A stretch of DNA of 64,000 nt from Methanolinea sp. UBA277 (GCA_002499905.1 DANP01000022.1:1-64000); one strand, 5' to 3'. Counted from the stretch's first letter, positions 16,681-24,956 are shown. Made by a program: numbers and translations. Notes: generated from the sequence alone by a model not told the origin.

Positions 16681-17186
16681 TACCGCACCTCCACGCTGTA
16701 CCGCGATTTCAGGAAGGTCATGGAATCTTCCGGCCTGACCTGCTGTTTCACCGGCAGTCGCCGTTTCTCGATATGGCGCCGGGTTATCCGGATGCCCCTG
16801 CGGGCGAGCACCACATTGATATCCATGCCGTAGATCCCGATCTGGGGGTCATAAGACATCCCGGGGAAATCGGTATGCTCCTCGATCCCGAACGAGAAGT
16901 TGCCCTGACGATCAAACTGTTCGGGAGAGACTCTCTGATCGATGATCTTCAGGGCCGTTTCCAGGAAATCCCCTGCCTTTTTGCCCCGGAGCGTCACCTT
17001 GCAGCTGATCGGGGCGCCCTTCCGGATCCCGAAGGTCGGATTGGTCTTCTTGGCATTGCTCCGCACGGGAGCATTCCCGGTGATCTGGCGCATCAGGTCA
17101 ATGGCCTTGGAAAGCTTGTCGCCACCCTCCCCAACACCCATATGGACCACGACCTTGTCCACATAGAGCTCGCGCATCGGGTTCAT
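16680..17186 (-). CDS. rpl5: 50S ribosomal protein L5 (uL5)
   Basis: A 168-residue 5S-rRNA-binding uL5. It begins NPMRELYVDKVVVHMGVGEGG and contains KTNPTFGIRKGAPISCKVTL and FSFGIEEHTDFPG, all characteristic of archaeal L5. It overlaps rps4e by 4 nt and rps14 by 1 nt. Confidence 0.96.
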   Translation of the reverse strand: MNPMRELYVDKVVVHMGVGEGGDKLSKAIDLMRQITGNAPVRSNAKKTNPTFGIRKGAPISCKVTLRGKKAGDFLETALKIIDQRVSPEQFDRQGNFSFGIEEHTDFPGMSYDPQIGIYGMDINVVLARRGIRITRRHIEKRRLPVKQQVRPEDSMTFLKSRYSVEVR

Positions 17187-17908
17187 TCCTCAATCCCCCA
17201 TTCGGCGAGGGCCGGAGTCTCCCGTCCCACCATGTAGATGTAGTCGTCGATGGTGTCAAAGGTCGTGCCTGCGCTCTCATCAGCGAGGAAGACGCGGTTG
17301 GGAACGCTCCCCGCGATCTTATCGATGCGGGTGATCCGGGCGATCTTTCCGGAGTGTTTTCCTCCGATGACCATGGCCATGTTGCCAACTGCAAACGGGA
17401 AGTGATCCACAATGGTGAACCGGTCGTCCCCCAAGAGTGAGAGAACCACCGAGTCCCCGGGCTTATAGCGGTTGTCGGCAAGGACATTTCCGCCGTAGCG
17501 AAGGTTCAGCTGGACCTTTCCTCCTGAAACGATGGTCTTGTTCCTGATCTTTGCGAGACGGGTCTTTGCAGACTCGGCATCAATCTCGATGGTCTTGTGC
17601 CTGCCCTTCTTGTCGCGGAGAATACGGAAGTTCTTTCCGATCTTCGGCATGGTGATGATGTCGAAGATCCCGATTCCCATTCTCGGGTCACGGCAGGGCC
17701 GGCCGTTGATGATAACATCCCGCTGGCCGAGGATCTGTTTGACCTCTTTCAGGTTCAGGGCAAATCCCATGTGGTCACGAAGCCAGACGGCGACCGGCAT
17801 GGCATTGGCATTGTGCGGGCCGGCTGCGGTCTTGGTGATGAACTTGTTGGTCTTCTTCGGGATGTGCCATGAATCAGGTGCTCTGAGACGCTTGAGATGA
17901 TCTGACAT
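17183..17908 (-). CDS. rps4e: 30S ribosomal protein S4e (eS4)
   Basis: A 241-residue eS4. The N-terminal DHLKRLRAPDSWHIPKK and S4-like domain segment FALNLKEVKQILGQRDVIINGRP are followed by the KOW-like central region and the C-terminal end GRETPALAEWGIEE. Found only in archaea and eukaryotes. It overlaps rpl24 by one base at 17908. Confidence 0.96.
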   Translation of the reverse strand: MSDHLKRLRAPDSWHIPKKTNKFITKTAAGPHNANAMPVAVWLRDHMGFALNLKEVKQILGQRDVIINGRPCRDPRMGIGIFDIITMPKIGKNFRILRDKKGRHKTIEIDAESAKTRLAKIRNKTIVSGGKVQLNLRYGGNVLADNRYKPGDSVVLSLLGDDRFTIVDHFPFAVGNMAMVIGGKHSGKIARITRIDKIAGSVPNRVFLADESAGTTFDTIDDYIYMVGRETPALAEWGIEE

Positions 17909-18273
17909 CAGCGTCCCTCCGCGAGCTTCTCAACTCTCTTCGCATCCTTGAGGTTGAGCTTGACGATCTGAACGTTCGACGGGTCGATTGGGCGGGGCAT
18001 CTCGGTTCCATCTGACTTGGGAATGGAGACTCCCTCAACGATGATCCGATACCTGCCCGTATCGACGGCCTCCACCACTCCTTCCGTTCCGGTGGATTCT
18101 CCCCGGAGAACCTTCACGGTGTCTCCCTTGACCACCCGGATGGAACGTTTCTTGTACTCACTCCGGAGCTCTGATGAGAGCGGGGCGGAGAGGAGCCCGC
18201 TGCGGAGGTGCAGTGGCGCGGTATAGCGTGCCTTGCGCTGCTTTCTCGGCTGTTTGCTTTCAATTCGTACCAT
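17908..18273 (-). CDS. rpl24: 50S ribosomal protein L24 (uL24)
   Basis: A 121-residue uL24 with an archaeal basic N-terminus (VRIESKQPRKQRKARYTAPL) and a KOW motif at KGDTVKVLRGESTGTEGVVE (about residues 50-70). The start was set at the ATG at 18273, five codons inside the longest open frame, because MVRIESKQPRK is the conserved beginning. Confidence 0.94.
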   Translation of the reverse strand: MVRIESKQPRKQRKARYTAPLHLRSGLLSAPLSSELRSEYKKRSIRVVKGDTVKVLRGESTGTEGVVEAVDTGRYRIIVEGVSIPKSDGTEMPRPIDPSNVQIVKLNLKDAKRVEKLAEGR

Positions 18274-18284
18274 ATACCGACACC

Positions 18285-18683
18285 TCACACAATCATGGTG
18301 GCCATTGAGCCGATCTTCGGGAAGCGCTCGGCAACCTCTCTGGCTACCGGGCCCTTGATCTCGGTCCCGCGCGGCTCGTTCTTCTCATCAACCACCACTA
18401 CGGCATTATCGTCAAACGAGACGCGGAGTCCGCTCGGCCTCCGTATCTCCTTTCGCTGCCTGATGACCACCGCACGCACCAGCTTGCGCCGCATGTCAGG
18501 GGTCCCCTTCTTGACACTCACCGTAGCGATATCCCCGAGCCCCATCTTCGGCTGCCGGCGGCGGACGCCATGGTAACCGAAGACCGAGACGATCTGCACT
18601 TCACGGGCGCCGGTATTGTCGGCGCAGAGAAGGCGCGTCCCGGTGGAAAGGGCCCTCGGGGTCGATGACTGCTTCGCCTTCAT
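18285..18683 (-). CDS. rpl14: 50S ribosomal protein L14 (uL14)
   Basis: A 132-residue uL14. The fold core is STGTRLLCADNTGAREVQIV at the N-terminus, with RRQPKMGLGDIATVSVKKG and the C-terminal GTEIKGPVAREVAERFPKI. The ATG at 18683 overlaps the rps17 stop by 4 nt (ATGA); a longer open frame exists but its extra residues are inside rps17. Confidence 0.95.
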   Translation of the reverse strand: MKAKQSSTPRALSTGTRLLCADNTGAREVQIVSVFGYHGVRRRQPKMGLGDIATVSVKKGTPDMRRKLVRAVVIRQRKEIRRPSGLRVSFDDNAVVVVDEKNEPRGTEIKGPVAREVAERFPKIGSMATMIV

Positions 18684-19006
18684 GACTGCTGCACCTCCAC
18701 GACCACGAACGTCGTGGTCTTCGCGAGCGGCCTGCACTCGGCGATCTTGACGGTGTCACCGTTCTTCGCCTGGATACAGGGCGGATTATGGGCATGGATC
18801 CGCGAGCTCCTCTTCTCGTACCGGTTATACTTGCCCACATAATGGAGGTAGTCTCTCTCCACGACCACCGTTCCCATCATGCGGTCGCTCACGACTTTAC
18901 CGGTGATCACCTGGCCGCGCACCGGTAAACTGCCGTGAAACGGACAGTTTGCGTCGCTGCATGCCACTTCAGGCTGCCGGACGCCTAATCCAATATCTCT
19001 TGCCAT
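18680..19006 (-). CDS. rps17: 30S ribosomal protein S17 (uS17)
   Basis: A 108-residue archaeal-type uS17 with the N-terminal extension DIGLGVRQPEVACSDANCPFHG, then the OB-fold with GQVITGKVVSDRMMGTVVVERDYLHY and RIHAHNPPCIQAKNGDTVKIAE. It overlaps rnp1 by one base. Confidence 0.95.
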   Translation of the reverse strand: MARDIGLGVRQPEVACSDANCPFHGSLPVRGQVITGKVVSDRMMGTVVVERDYLHYVGKYNRYEKRSSRIHAHNPPCIQAKNGDTVKIAECRPLAKTTTFVVVEVQQS

Positions 19007-19290
19007 TATGGTCCTCTCTTTTTTGAATGCTGCGTGATTCTCTTTTCGGGAGCCATTACCAGCGCTGAACCGTCAACCTCGACCTTCACTCCCTCCGGGA
19101 GGGAGAACCTGAACCGGGTATTCGGTTTCGGTACTCTCCTGTCACCGCACTGGGTGCGGATGACGAGGGTGTTTCTGGTTTCATCGATGACACGGCCGCT
19201 GATGCCCCGGTGCAGGGGATTTGTTGCCTCCACGACCAGAACATCCAGTCCGATGAACTCGTGACGCAGGATGTTCCGGGGAGAAATCAT
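19006..19290 (-). CDS. rnp1: Ribonuclease P protein component 1 (Rpp29/Pop4)
   Basis: A 94-residue Sm-like protein that binds the specificity side of archaeal RNase P with Rpp21. It reads ISPRNILRHEFIGLDVLVVEATNPLHRGI..., then GRVIDETRNTLVIRT and PEGVKVEVDGSALV, typical of Pop4. Its place between rpl29 and rps17 is conserved in Euryarchaeota and couples tRNA processing to ribosome synthesis. It overlaps rpl29 by 4 nt. Confidence 0.94.
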   Translation of the reverse strand: MISPRNILRHEFIGLDVLVVEATNPLHRGISGRVIDETRNTLVIRTQCGDRRVPKPNTRFRFSLPEGVKVEVDGSALVMAPEKRITQHSKKRGP

Positions 19291-19490
19291 GCAGTTCTCC
19301 TCTGGTTCTGCTCGGTCATCATCCGGGCAATGGTCCTGCGGAGTTCCCGGATTCTCCCGGGATTCTCGGTTGACCCTCCCGCGCTGACTTTGCCGTTGTG
19401 CTGGATGAGCTCGATCTTCAGCTTATCCATCTGCTCCTGCAGTTCGACATCAGAGAGCTGCCTGATGTCATTTGCGCGGAATATCGCCAT
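19287..19490 (-). CDS. rpl29: 50S ribosomal protein L29 (uL29)
   Basis: A 67-residue two-helix uL29 (DIRQLSDVELQEQMDKLKIEL, then GRIRELRRTIARMMTEQ). It follows rps3 immediately and overlaps rnp1 by 4 nt. Confidence 0.95.
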   Translation of the reverse strand: MAIFRANDIRQLSDVELQEQMDKLKIELIQHNGKVSAGGSTENPGRIRELRRTIARMMTEQNQRRTA

Positions 19491-20195
19491 TTATCGCTCC
19501 TCCAGCAGGGTCTCTTCAGCAAATTCCTCAATGATCTGGTCATCCACATCCTCACCCACATCAGTAATCTCGATGTCCGGTGCCGGCAGGGGTTTTTCCT
19601 TCGGTTTGATCATCTCGAAGTGGTCGGGGAGCTTGGCATCGGGCGGGATGATCCTGACCTGGACACCGATGGTGCCGAGCTTCTTGACAGCGACGGCGTA
19701 CCCTTTCTCAACAATGGTATTGACCGGCTCGCCGCTGTGCTTGATGTAGCCCTGGGTAAATTTCTGGGTTCGGGCACGGGAACCGGTGAGCTTCCCGGCG
19801 ATGATAACTTCGCATCCCAGAGCCCCGGACTCCATAACCCGCCGGATAATGCTCGATCCTGCCTTCCGGAAGTACCAGCCCCGTTCCAGGGCATTGGCAA
19901 GGCGTTCGGCCATGATCTGGGCGTTGAAACTTGGATTTGCAACCTGCTGAACCTCAATCTGGGGTGATTCGACCCCGAAATTGGTGGCGAGGTCCTGGGT
20001 CAGCTGCCTGACCACTTTTCCGCCCTTGCCGATCACGATACCGGGTTTCTCTGCATAGATCGTGACCTGGGTGCCAAGGGGGGTCCTCTGCAGGTCCATT
20101 CCACCGTATCCGGCGCGCTTGAGCTCCTTGACCAGGTGCTTCTCCACCCGTGCCCGTCGTGCGCCTTCTGCAATGAATTTTCTCTCAACCGCCAT
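19491..20195 (-). CDS. rps3: 30S ribosomal protein S3 (uS3)
   Basis: A 234-residue uS3 with a KH domain (VTIYAEKPGIVIGKGGKVV, GxxG loop at GKGG) and the C-terminal domain GALGCEVIIAGKLTGSRARTQKF. The acidic C-terminal tail ends EEFAEETLLEER. The ATG at 20195 overlaps the rpl22 TGA as TGATG and is preferred to the GTG one codon earlier. Confidence 0.95.
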   Translation of the reverse strand: MAVERKFIAEGARRARVEKHLVKELKRAGYGGMDLQRTPLGTQVTIYAEKPGIVIGKGGKVVRQLTQDLATNFGVESPQIEVQQVANPSFNAQIMAERLANALERGWYFRKAGSSIIRRVMESGALGCEVIIAGKLTGSRARTQKFTQGYIKHSGEPVNTIVEKGYAVAVKKLGTIGVQVRIIPPDAKLPDHFEMIKPKEKPLPAPDIEITDVGEDVDDQIIEEFAEETLLEER

Positions 20196-20656
20196 CACTG
20201 CACCTCCTGTACCACGATCTCGATGTTCACGGTCTCCCGGCGCTTCGGGGTTGCCCGGCCCATGGCCCTCGGGAACATACCCTCAAACCCTCTTCCCCGG
20301 TTAGCGGCCACGTGGATGATCCGGAGGTTTTCTGTATCAAGGCCGAGATATTCGGCATTCTTGGTGACCGACTGGATGAGCCGGATGTAGGCCAGGGATG
20401 CCTTTCTGGGATACCGGCCGGCATCCCAGCCGGAGAGCCCCCGCTTATGGGCAACCTTGCGGTTGAACTTCCGGAAGGGGATTGCCTTCTTTGCAACAAC
20501 GACCTCTTCAAGATAGGCGACCGCCTCTCCGGTCTTCTTGTTTTTGATGAACCTGGCAATCTCCATGGCATGCTTGGGAGAAATGGGCAGTTCATTTGCC
20601 TTTCCCCGCGCCATAGTGTCGCCCGAAACCGATGTTGAATATCCTGTGCGTGCCAT
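20195..20656 (-). CDS. rpl22: 50S ribosomal protein L22 (uL22)
   Basis: A 153-residue archaeal uL22. It contains ELPISPKHAMEIARFIKNKK, RKVAHKRGLSGWDAGRYPRKA and the tunnel-loop region GRGFEGMFPRAMGRATPKRR. The start at 20656 (MARTGYS) is preferred because GTGAT lies just upstream; the ATG at 20662 that overlaps the rps19 stop is also possible and adds two residues. Confidence 0.93.
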   Translation of the reverse strand: MARTGYSTSVSGDTMARGKANELPISPKHAMEIARFIKNKKTGEAVAYLEEVVVAKKAIPFRKFNRKVAHKRGLSGWDAGRYPRKASLAYIRLIQSVTKNAEYLGLDTENLRIIHVAANRGRGFEGMFPRAMGRATPKRRETVNIEIVVQEVQ

Positions 20657-20661
20657 GTCCA

Positions 20662-21075
20662 TCACTTCAGCGGTACATACTTGCTCGACCGGGTGGCACC
20701 GATACCGGCACTCCCGTGCGCCACTTTCCTTCTGGTCAGTGCAAACTCACCGAGGTAGTGGAAGACCGCTTCGGGCTGGAGCTCAACCTTCATGAACTCC
20801 TTCCCATTGTAGATCTCCACTTCCTTCCCGATCATCTCGGGCATGATGATCATGTCCCGGAGATGGGTGCGGATCTTCGCATCACCGCTCCTGAACCGGG
20901 AGAGGAGATTCTCCTCACCGCGGGTCAGGCCTCTCGTTACCTTCCGGCGGGCCCGTGCGGGCATGACCGGCAGGAGCTCGCTTATTCCCATCGTGCGGAG
21001 CTCGTCTAACCGGAAGCCGCGGTAGGTGAATTCCTCGCGCCGCCGCGGCAGTCTCTTCTGTGTCTTCTTTGCCAT
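20662..21075 (-). CDS. rps19: 30S ribosomal protein S19 (uS19)
   Basis: A 137-residue archaeal uS19 with the N-terminal extension (KRLPRRREEFTYRGFRLDEL) and the conserved core IRTHLRDMIIMPEMIGKEVEIYNGK and HYLGEFALTRRKVAHGSAG. Located between rpl2 and rpl22. Confidence 0.96.
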   Translation of the reverse strand: MAKKTQKRLPRRREEFTYRGFRLDELRTMGISELLPVMPARARRKVTRGLTRGEENLLSRFRSGDAKIRTHLRDMIIMPEMIGKEVEIYNGKEFMKVELQPEAVFHYLGEFALTRRKVAHGSAGIGATRSSKYVPLK

Positions 21076-21085
21076 GTCAATACCC

Positions 21086-21802
21086 TCACTTCTTGCCGCG
21101 GCCGGTCTTCCGGGCCGCTACGTGGCCGACAGTCCTTCCCGGGGAAGTTCCCCGTCCGACAGTCTTAGGCCGTCCGGCATGCTGGTGGCCTCCGCCCCCG
21201 AAGGGGTGGTCGATCACGTTCATGGCCACACCCCGCACGCGGGGCCAGTTCGAGGCCGTGTTCCTCATCTTGTGGAACTTGTTGCCGGCCTTGACGAACG
21301 GTTTCTCACCGCGACCGCCACCGGCCACGATGCCGACGGTCGCCCTGCACCGTGAGTTGAACCACTTGGTCACACCGCTCGGCATCTGGACGCCCACCCG
21401 GCCCTCGCTCTTGTCGATGACAATGGCCTGGACGCCGCTTGCCCGGACGAACTTGCCGCCGTCGTTTGGCCGTGCTTCAATGTTGCAGACGTAGGCCCCG
21501 GTCGGGATCGATCCGAGGGGCAGGGTGTTGCCGTTCCGAACCTCGGCTTCCGGGCCCCAGACGACCTCGTCTTCCACGCCGATACCCTCGGTGACCAGCA
21601 TGTACATCTTGGATCCGTCCTCGAGTTTTACGAGGGCGATAGGGGTGTGGCGTGCCGGGTCATGCTCAATATCGACTACCGTGCCCCTGACCGTGGTCTC
21701 ACTGGTTCCGGCATGACGGAGTGCCGCCTTGTACCGGTGCGATGGCACTCTGTAGGTCGGACCTCCCTTTCCTCTGTTCTGTGTTGTAATCCGGTGTCCC
21801 AT
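21086..21802 (-). CDS. rpl2: 50S ribosomal protein L2 (uL2)
   Basis: A 238-residue uL2, part of the peptidyl-transferase centre. It begins GHRITTQNRGKGGPTYRVPSH and has the conserved loop RGVAMNVIDHPFGGGGHQH (catalytic-centre His within HPFGGGGH) near the C-terminus. The start at 21802 (MGHRI) is the conserved one, three codons inside the longest frame. Confidence 0.96.
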   Translation of the reverse strand: MGHRITTQNRGKGGPTYRVPSHRYKAALRHAGTSETTVRGTVVDIEHDPARHTPIALVKLEDGSKMYMLVTEGIGVEDEVVWGPEAEVRNGNTLPLGSIPTGAYVCNIEARPNDGGKFVRASGVQAIVIDKSEGRVGVQMPSGVTKWFNSRCRATVGIVAGGGRGEKPFVKAGNKFHKMRNTASNWPRVRGVAMNVIDHPFGGGGHQHAGRPKTVGRGTSPGRTVGHVAARKTGRGKK

Positions 21803-21811
21803 CTCTCTCAC

Positions 21812-22060
21812 CTACATTATGCCAAGCCGGCTGAGTATCTCCTCGGCAGCCTTGTCGTTGGCAAAGCTGATGGTCGCTTTCTTTTTGCCGTGCATGGTCA
21901 TGGCCGTGGAGATGCCGGCGACCTCCTGCTCGAAGGTCCGCTCGATCTCCCGCTTGATCTGGTTCTTGGTAGCGTTCCTGTCCACGAGGAACTGGAGCTT
22001 GTTCTCCTTCTCGAGGACCATCATAGCCTTTTCTGTCACATAGGGATGCTTCAGCACCAT
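21812..22060 (-). CDS. rpl23: 50S ribosomal protein L23 (uL23)
   Basis: An 82-residue uL23 at the tunnel exit where SRP and the translocon dock. It begins VLKHPYVTEKAMMVLEKENKL and ends KAAEEILSRLGIM. Length is normal for archaeal L23. Between rpl4 and rpl2. Confidence 0.95.
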   Translation of the reverse strand: MVLKHPYVTEKAMMVLEKENKLQFLVDRNATKNQIKREIERTFEQEVAGISTAMTMHGKKKATISFANDKAAEEILSRLGIM

Positions 22061-22061
22061 C

Positions 22062-22808
22062 TCACTGCCCTCCCAGTTTGATCAGGGCACTCTCGGTGAA
22101 GACCGTGAGACGGCCGGGAAGGGTGCCTGGAGCAAGGAGCTCGGTATTCAGCTGGTCAAAGGTCACCACGTCCACACCGGCAAGGTTCTGTGCTGCCTTC
22201 AGGGGTTTTTCTGCAGTGACGATGAGGAGGCTCTTGCGCTGCTTGTAGCGCCGCCCCCGCATCTTTCCACGGCCGGCACGGACCTTCCTGCTCTGCTTGG
22301 AGCGTTCCACATCCGGGAAGATACCGGCCGCTGTCAGGGCCGAGATAACCTCCACTGTCCTGCCGAGGTCCTCAAAACCGTCCTCGAAGACGACCGGGAC
22401 CGGTCCCGGGAAGAGATGTCCCCGTGCCCTGACGAGGTCTTCAGATGCGCTTGCGGCCAGTGCAGACCTGAACGCCTTCTGCTTCTCTTTCTTGTTGATC
22501 CGCTGCACGAGGACTTTCTGGACGACAGGCGGGTGCGCCTCACGTCCGCCCTTGGCCTGCGGCACCTTTGCTGCCCGTGACCCGGATTTGATACGGGGAA
22601 CGTGCGAGGCCCCGCGGCCGCTGCCCCAGCCTACTGCGGAAGATTCGATGCCCGCGTAGGGGTAGGTTCCGTGCGGCTGTCTGCGGGTGCTCTGGAGGGC
22701 GAGAACGGCCTTTTTGATGAGATCGGGGCGGTACTCTTCTGAAAACGCTTCGGGAAGATCAATATCCCGTGTCACCGTGCCATCAAGTGATAGAATCTGT
22801 GCTTTCAT
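22062..22808 (-). CDS. rpl4: 50S ribosomal protein L4 (uL4)
   Basis: A 248-residue archaeal/eukaryal-type uL4. It has RQPHGTYPYAGIESSAVGWGSG followed by the extended tunnel loop (RGASHVPRIKSGSRAAKVPQ) and the C-terminal TLPGRLTVFTESALIKLGG. One base separates it from rpl23. Confidence 0.96.
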   Translation of the reverse strand: MKAQILSLDGTVTRDIDLPEAFSEEYRPDLIKKAVLALQSTRRQPHGTYPYAGIESSAVGWGSGRGASHVPRIKSGSRAAKVPQAKGGREAHPPVVQKVLVQRINKKEKQKAFRSALAASASEDLVRARGHLFPGPVPVVFEDGFEDLGRTVEVISALTAAGIFPDVERSKQSRKVRAGRGKMRGRRYKQRKSLLIVTAEKPLKAAQNLAGVDVVTFDQLNTELLAPGTLPGRLTVFTESALIKLGGQ

Positions 22809-22814
22809 CGTTTC

Positions 22815-23828
22815 TCACCCCTGCTTGCTCTGGATGCTCACGAACTCGATCGCGGGCTGCCTGGCCACATGCTCTCCCTGCCTGGTCGCAGGACGGATCC
22901 TGACCAGTCTCTTGGCTGGTCCGGGAATGGAGCCTTTCACCATCACGTACGGGTTGCGGAGCACCCCATAGTGGAGGAACCCTCCTGACGGGGTTATCTC
23001 TGCACCGTTGTCACCGATCTTGAGAATCCTCTTGTTGAACTCGGTCCGCTGCTGGTATCCCATCTGACCGGTCTGCGGCACCTGCCAGCGGACGTGGTGG
23101 GGATTCCAGGGACCCAGGTTCCCGATATGGCGCTTCTTGCCCCCCCGGGAGTGTTTCCGCTTGCGGAGCTTGATTCCCCAGCGTTTCACCGGGCCCTGGG
23201 TTCCCTTTCCGGTGGTGACTGCGGTGATGTCCGCATAAGCACCAGGCTCGATAACGCTCTTGAGGCTCACTTCCTTTCCGAGCAGGCCTGTCGCAAACTC
23301 GTACCGGCTTTCTACCGGCCCTCCGGCCACCCGGACTTCCATGAGGTCGGGCACCTTCTTCGGGACCCCGGAAACCAGCTCGGGCGTGGTGTGCATCAGG
23401 ACGAAAATCTCGGCAACCATGCCGTCCGTAATCGCTTCCTGGATCTTTTTCCGCGCCACCTCGCCGTCATATGACGCGGGGAGGGTGATCCGTTTTTCCA
23501 GGGCAGGATCAGGTTTCTCCGTCCATACCTCGGTCAGGGGGTGCCGGCCGTAGGTGTCCCGGGCATACGCCCGGATGGCTGCGACCTTCATGGCAGGGAT
23601 CTCAATGACGGTCACCGGGACCATGATATCCTTCCCTTCCGTAGGGCTGTTCTTGTGATCATCCACCATGACCACGTGCGTCATCCCCACCTTGTAACCG
23701 GCAAATCCCTGCAGCACCGGCGTTCCCTCGTACTCAGGCCAGGACTGGTATTTCGGAACCTGGCTTTTCGCCCGCTTTCTGGGGCTGAATGCGAGGGATC
23801 CCTTTCGCGGTGTGTTGATCTTCGGCAT
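22815..23828 (-). CDS. rpl3: 50S ribosomal protein L3 (uL3)
   Basis: A 337-residue archaeal uL3 that opens the superoperon. It begins PKINTPRKGSLAFSPRKRAK and contains FAGYKVGMTHVVMVDD and the long loop RWGIKLRKRKHSRGGKKRHIGNLGPWNPHHVRW that reaches the peptidyl-transferase centre. No gene for the SPOUT-type protein sometimes found upstream of rpl3 is seen; instead a 470-nt structured leader precedes it. Confidence 0.96.
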   Translation of the reverse strand: MPKINTPRKGSLAFSPRKRAKSQVPKYQSWPEYEGTPVLQGFAGYKVGMTHVVMVDDHKNSPTEGKDIMVPVTVIEIPAMKVAAIRAYARDTYGRHPLTEVWTEKPDPALEKRITLPASYDGEVARKKIQEAITDGMVAEIFVLMHTTPELVSGVPKKVPDLMEVRVAGGPVESRYEFATGLLGKEVSLKSVIEPGAYADITAVTTGKGTQGPVKRWGIKLRKRKHSRGGKKRHIGNLGPWNPHHVRWQVPQTGQMGYQQRTEFNKRILKIGDNGAEITPSGGFLHYGVLRNPYVMVKGSIPGPAKRLVRIRPATRQGEHVARQPAIEFVSIQSKQG

Positions 23829-24277
23829 TTTTTATCAATCCTCGTATGAGATCTGAACATTTCCGTGCAGTATTCCGGACCGCGGCTTCACCATACCGGG
23901 GGAAGCCGGGAATGGTCCGGTGTGCTCCGAGAAAGCGTGATGCTCTGAATCCTTGAGCTGGTCCGCCGGCATTCCACCAGCGGTGCGAACCCGAATTTGT
24001 GAATGATCCCGTTGTCTGGTCCTGCGAATCTCTTTTCTCCGCCGACCATCAGATCCAACCGGTCTTCGTCAACAGATACTGAGTCTCGCGCATATGTACC
24101 GCCCTGCGGCACATGCGGGCTCGTGTAGAGACCACGTCCACCCGTGCGCTTATCAGATCCACCGTGTCAGCCCGTTGTGAATGATCACAACTCCTTCTCG
24201 GCTGCGCCCCGTACACGGGGGCGCACGCCCACCCATGAGGCAGCCGGCTTTCGCCGGAACCCTCAGAGAGGCTTCCA
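23829..24277 (-). ncRNA. Long structured leader or ncRNA upstream of rpl3 (unidentified)
   Basis: The gap between tfx and rpl3 has no codon-biased reading frame, though frames of 74 and 99 codons exist. Read on the minus strand it contains perfect hairpins: CCGGC-GAAA-GCCGG with a GNRA loop (24244-24257), TGCGCCCC/GGGGCGCA (24203-24225), GTTGTGA-TCAT-TCACAAC (24174-24191), and an imperfect one, CGCATGTGCCGC with CGCATATGTACCGC (24089-24117). A TATA box lies at 24304-24296, giving a start near 24275. It may be a stand-alone RNA or the 450-nt leader of the ribosomal operon. It lacks the GAGGAAAGUCC of RNase P RNA and the SRP signature. Confidence 0.5.
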
Positions 24278-24295
24278 TAATTATTACACAGAAAT

Positions 24296-24304
24296 GAATA
24301 TAAA
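24296..24304 (-). promoter_or_regulatory. TATA box for the rpl3 operon leader
   Basis: TTTATATTC on the minus strand closely matches the methanogen TATA consensus and lies in the gap after tfx, about 470 nt upstream of rpl3. It is the best promoter candidate for the superoperon or for a separate RNA. Confidence 0.55.
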
Positions 24305-24384
24305 CCTTCTCGATGACCGCCCGGCAATCGTAGTTGAGGGGCCGTCAACGATCCATCAGAATCCGGGTCGAAATGATCCCCCGT

Positions 24385-24789
24385 TCATCCGAAGTAGAGA
24401 TCCCCTTCGTCGTTGATATAGACCTCGATTTTTTCCCTGATGTGGCGTGCCCGCAAGCGCTCCGGCATTGCTTCCCGCATTTTGTTGATGAGGGAGATTG
24501 TGTCGTACTTGACCTTGATGCCGAGGCGCTCTGCCTCCCGGTAGATAAACGGGGCGACGTCGAGGACATCCATCCCCGACTCAATGGTGCAGAGATGGGT
24601 GGCATCGAGGGTATACAGGAAATCCAGGGTTTCCCTCGCTCTCCTGATATTTTCCATCGCCGATTTTTCAATCGTGCAGACATTTGCCTTTGAAGTGTGG
24701 ATGATATCGGCAATCTGTTGCTGGGTCAGCCCTTGCTTCCGGTATCTGAGTACTTCTTTCTGGCGATCGGTAAGCAACCCATCCTTCAT
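24385..24789 (-). CDS. tfx: Tfx family DNA-binding transcriptional regulator
   Basis: A 134-residue regulator. The N-terminal third is a helix-turn-helix of LuxR/sigma-4-like type (LLTDRQKEVLRYRKQGLTQQQIADIIHTSKANVCTIEKSA, recognition helix around SKANVCTIE), and the C-terminal part is the Tfx domain (VLDVAPFIYREAERLGIKVKYD). Tfx of Methanothermobacter binds downstream of the promoter of the molybdenum formylmethanofuran dehydrogenase operon fmdECB. Here it diverges from mtd, a gene of the same C1 pathway. The ATG at 24789 is directly next to a perfect palindrome, and TATA spacing suggests a leaderless mRNA. Targets here are not known. Confidence 0.88.
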   Translation of the reverse strand: MKDGLLTDRQKEVLRYRKQGLTQQQIADIIHTSKANVCTIEKSAMENIRRARETLDFLYTLDATHLCTIESGMDVLDVAPFIYREAERLGIKVKYDTISLINKMREAMPERLRARHIREKIEVYINDEGDLYFG

Positions 24790-24820
24790 TACCAACCGTT
24801 TGGTAGGTCAAACTTAAACA
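24790..24820 (-). promoter_or_regulatory. tfx promoter with perfect palindrome
   Basis: The inverted repeat TACCAA-4 nt-TTGGTA (24790-24805) abuts the tfx ATG. A weak TATA-like GTTTAAGTT (24819-24811) lies immediately upstream, so the palindrome fills the space between TATA and transcription start, a classic repressor site. Autoregulation by Tfx is an inference. Confidence 0.5.
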
Positions 24821-24925
24821 CTTTTCGTTAACATGGTTGACTTCAGGCAGTTCCGGATGACGGGCACACCCTGCATCAAAGATGGCAGTCTTTACAGAAA
24901 ACAGCGATAAATGGCTGGATTCTCG

Positions 24926-24956
24926 AATTTGAATCAAATTTCAAAACGTTTATATC
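24926..24956 (+). promoter_or_regulatory. mtd promoter with upstream 15-bp palindrome
   Basis: A strong TATA box TTTATATC is at 24949-24956, about 50 nt before the mtd ATG. Eight bases upstream of it is the perfect palindrome AATTTGA-A-TCAAATT (24926-24940), next to the BRE position where archaeal activators or repressors commonly bind. Confidence 0.55.

Noticed and set aside
23829..24277. RNase P RNA or SRP RNA in the rpl3 upstream gap
   Set aside because: No GAGGAAAGUCC or other conserved RNase P core block was found, and the real SRP RNA, with its helix 8 core, is at 55124-55435.
23888..24348. Overlapping frames of 74 and 99 codons in the rpl3 leader as genes
   Set aside because: Third positions lack the GC bias of every neighbouring gene, there is no ribosome-binding site, and the region is full of hairpins.
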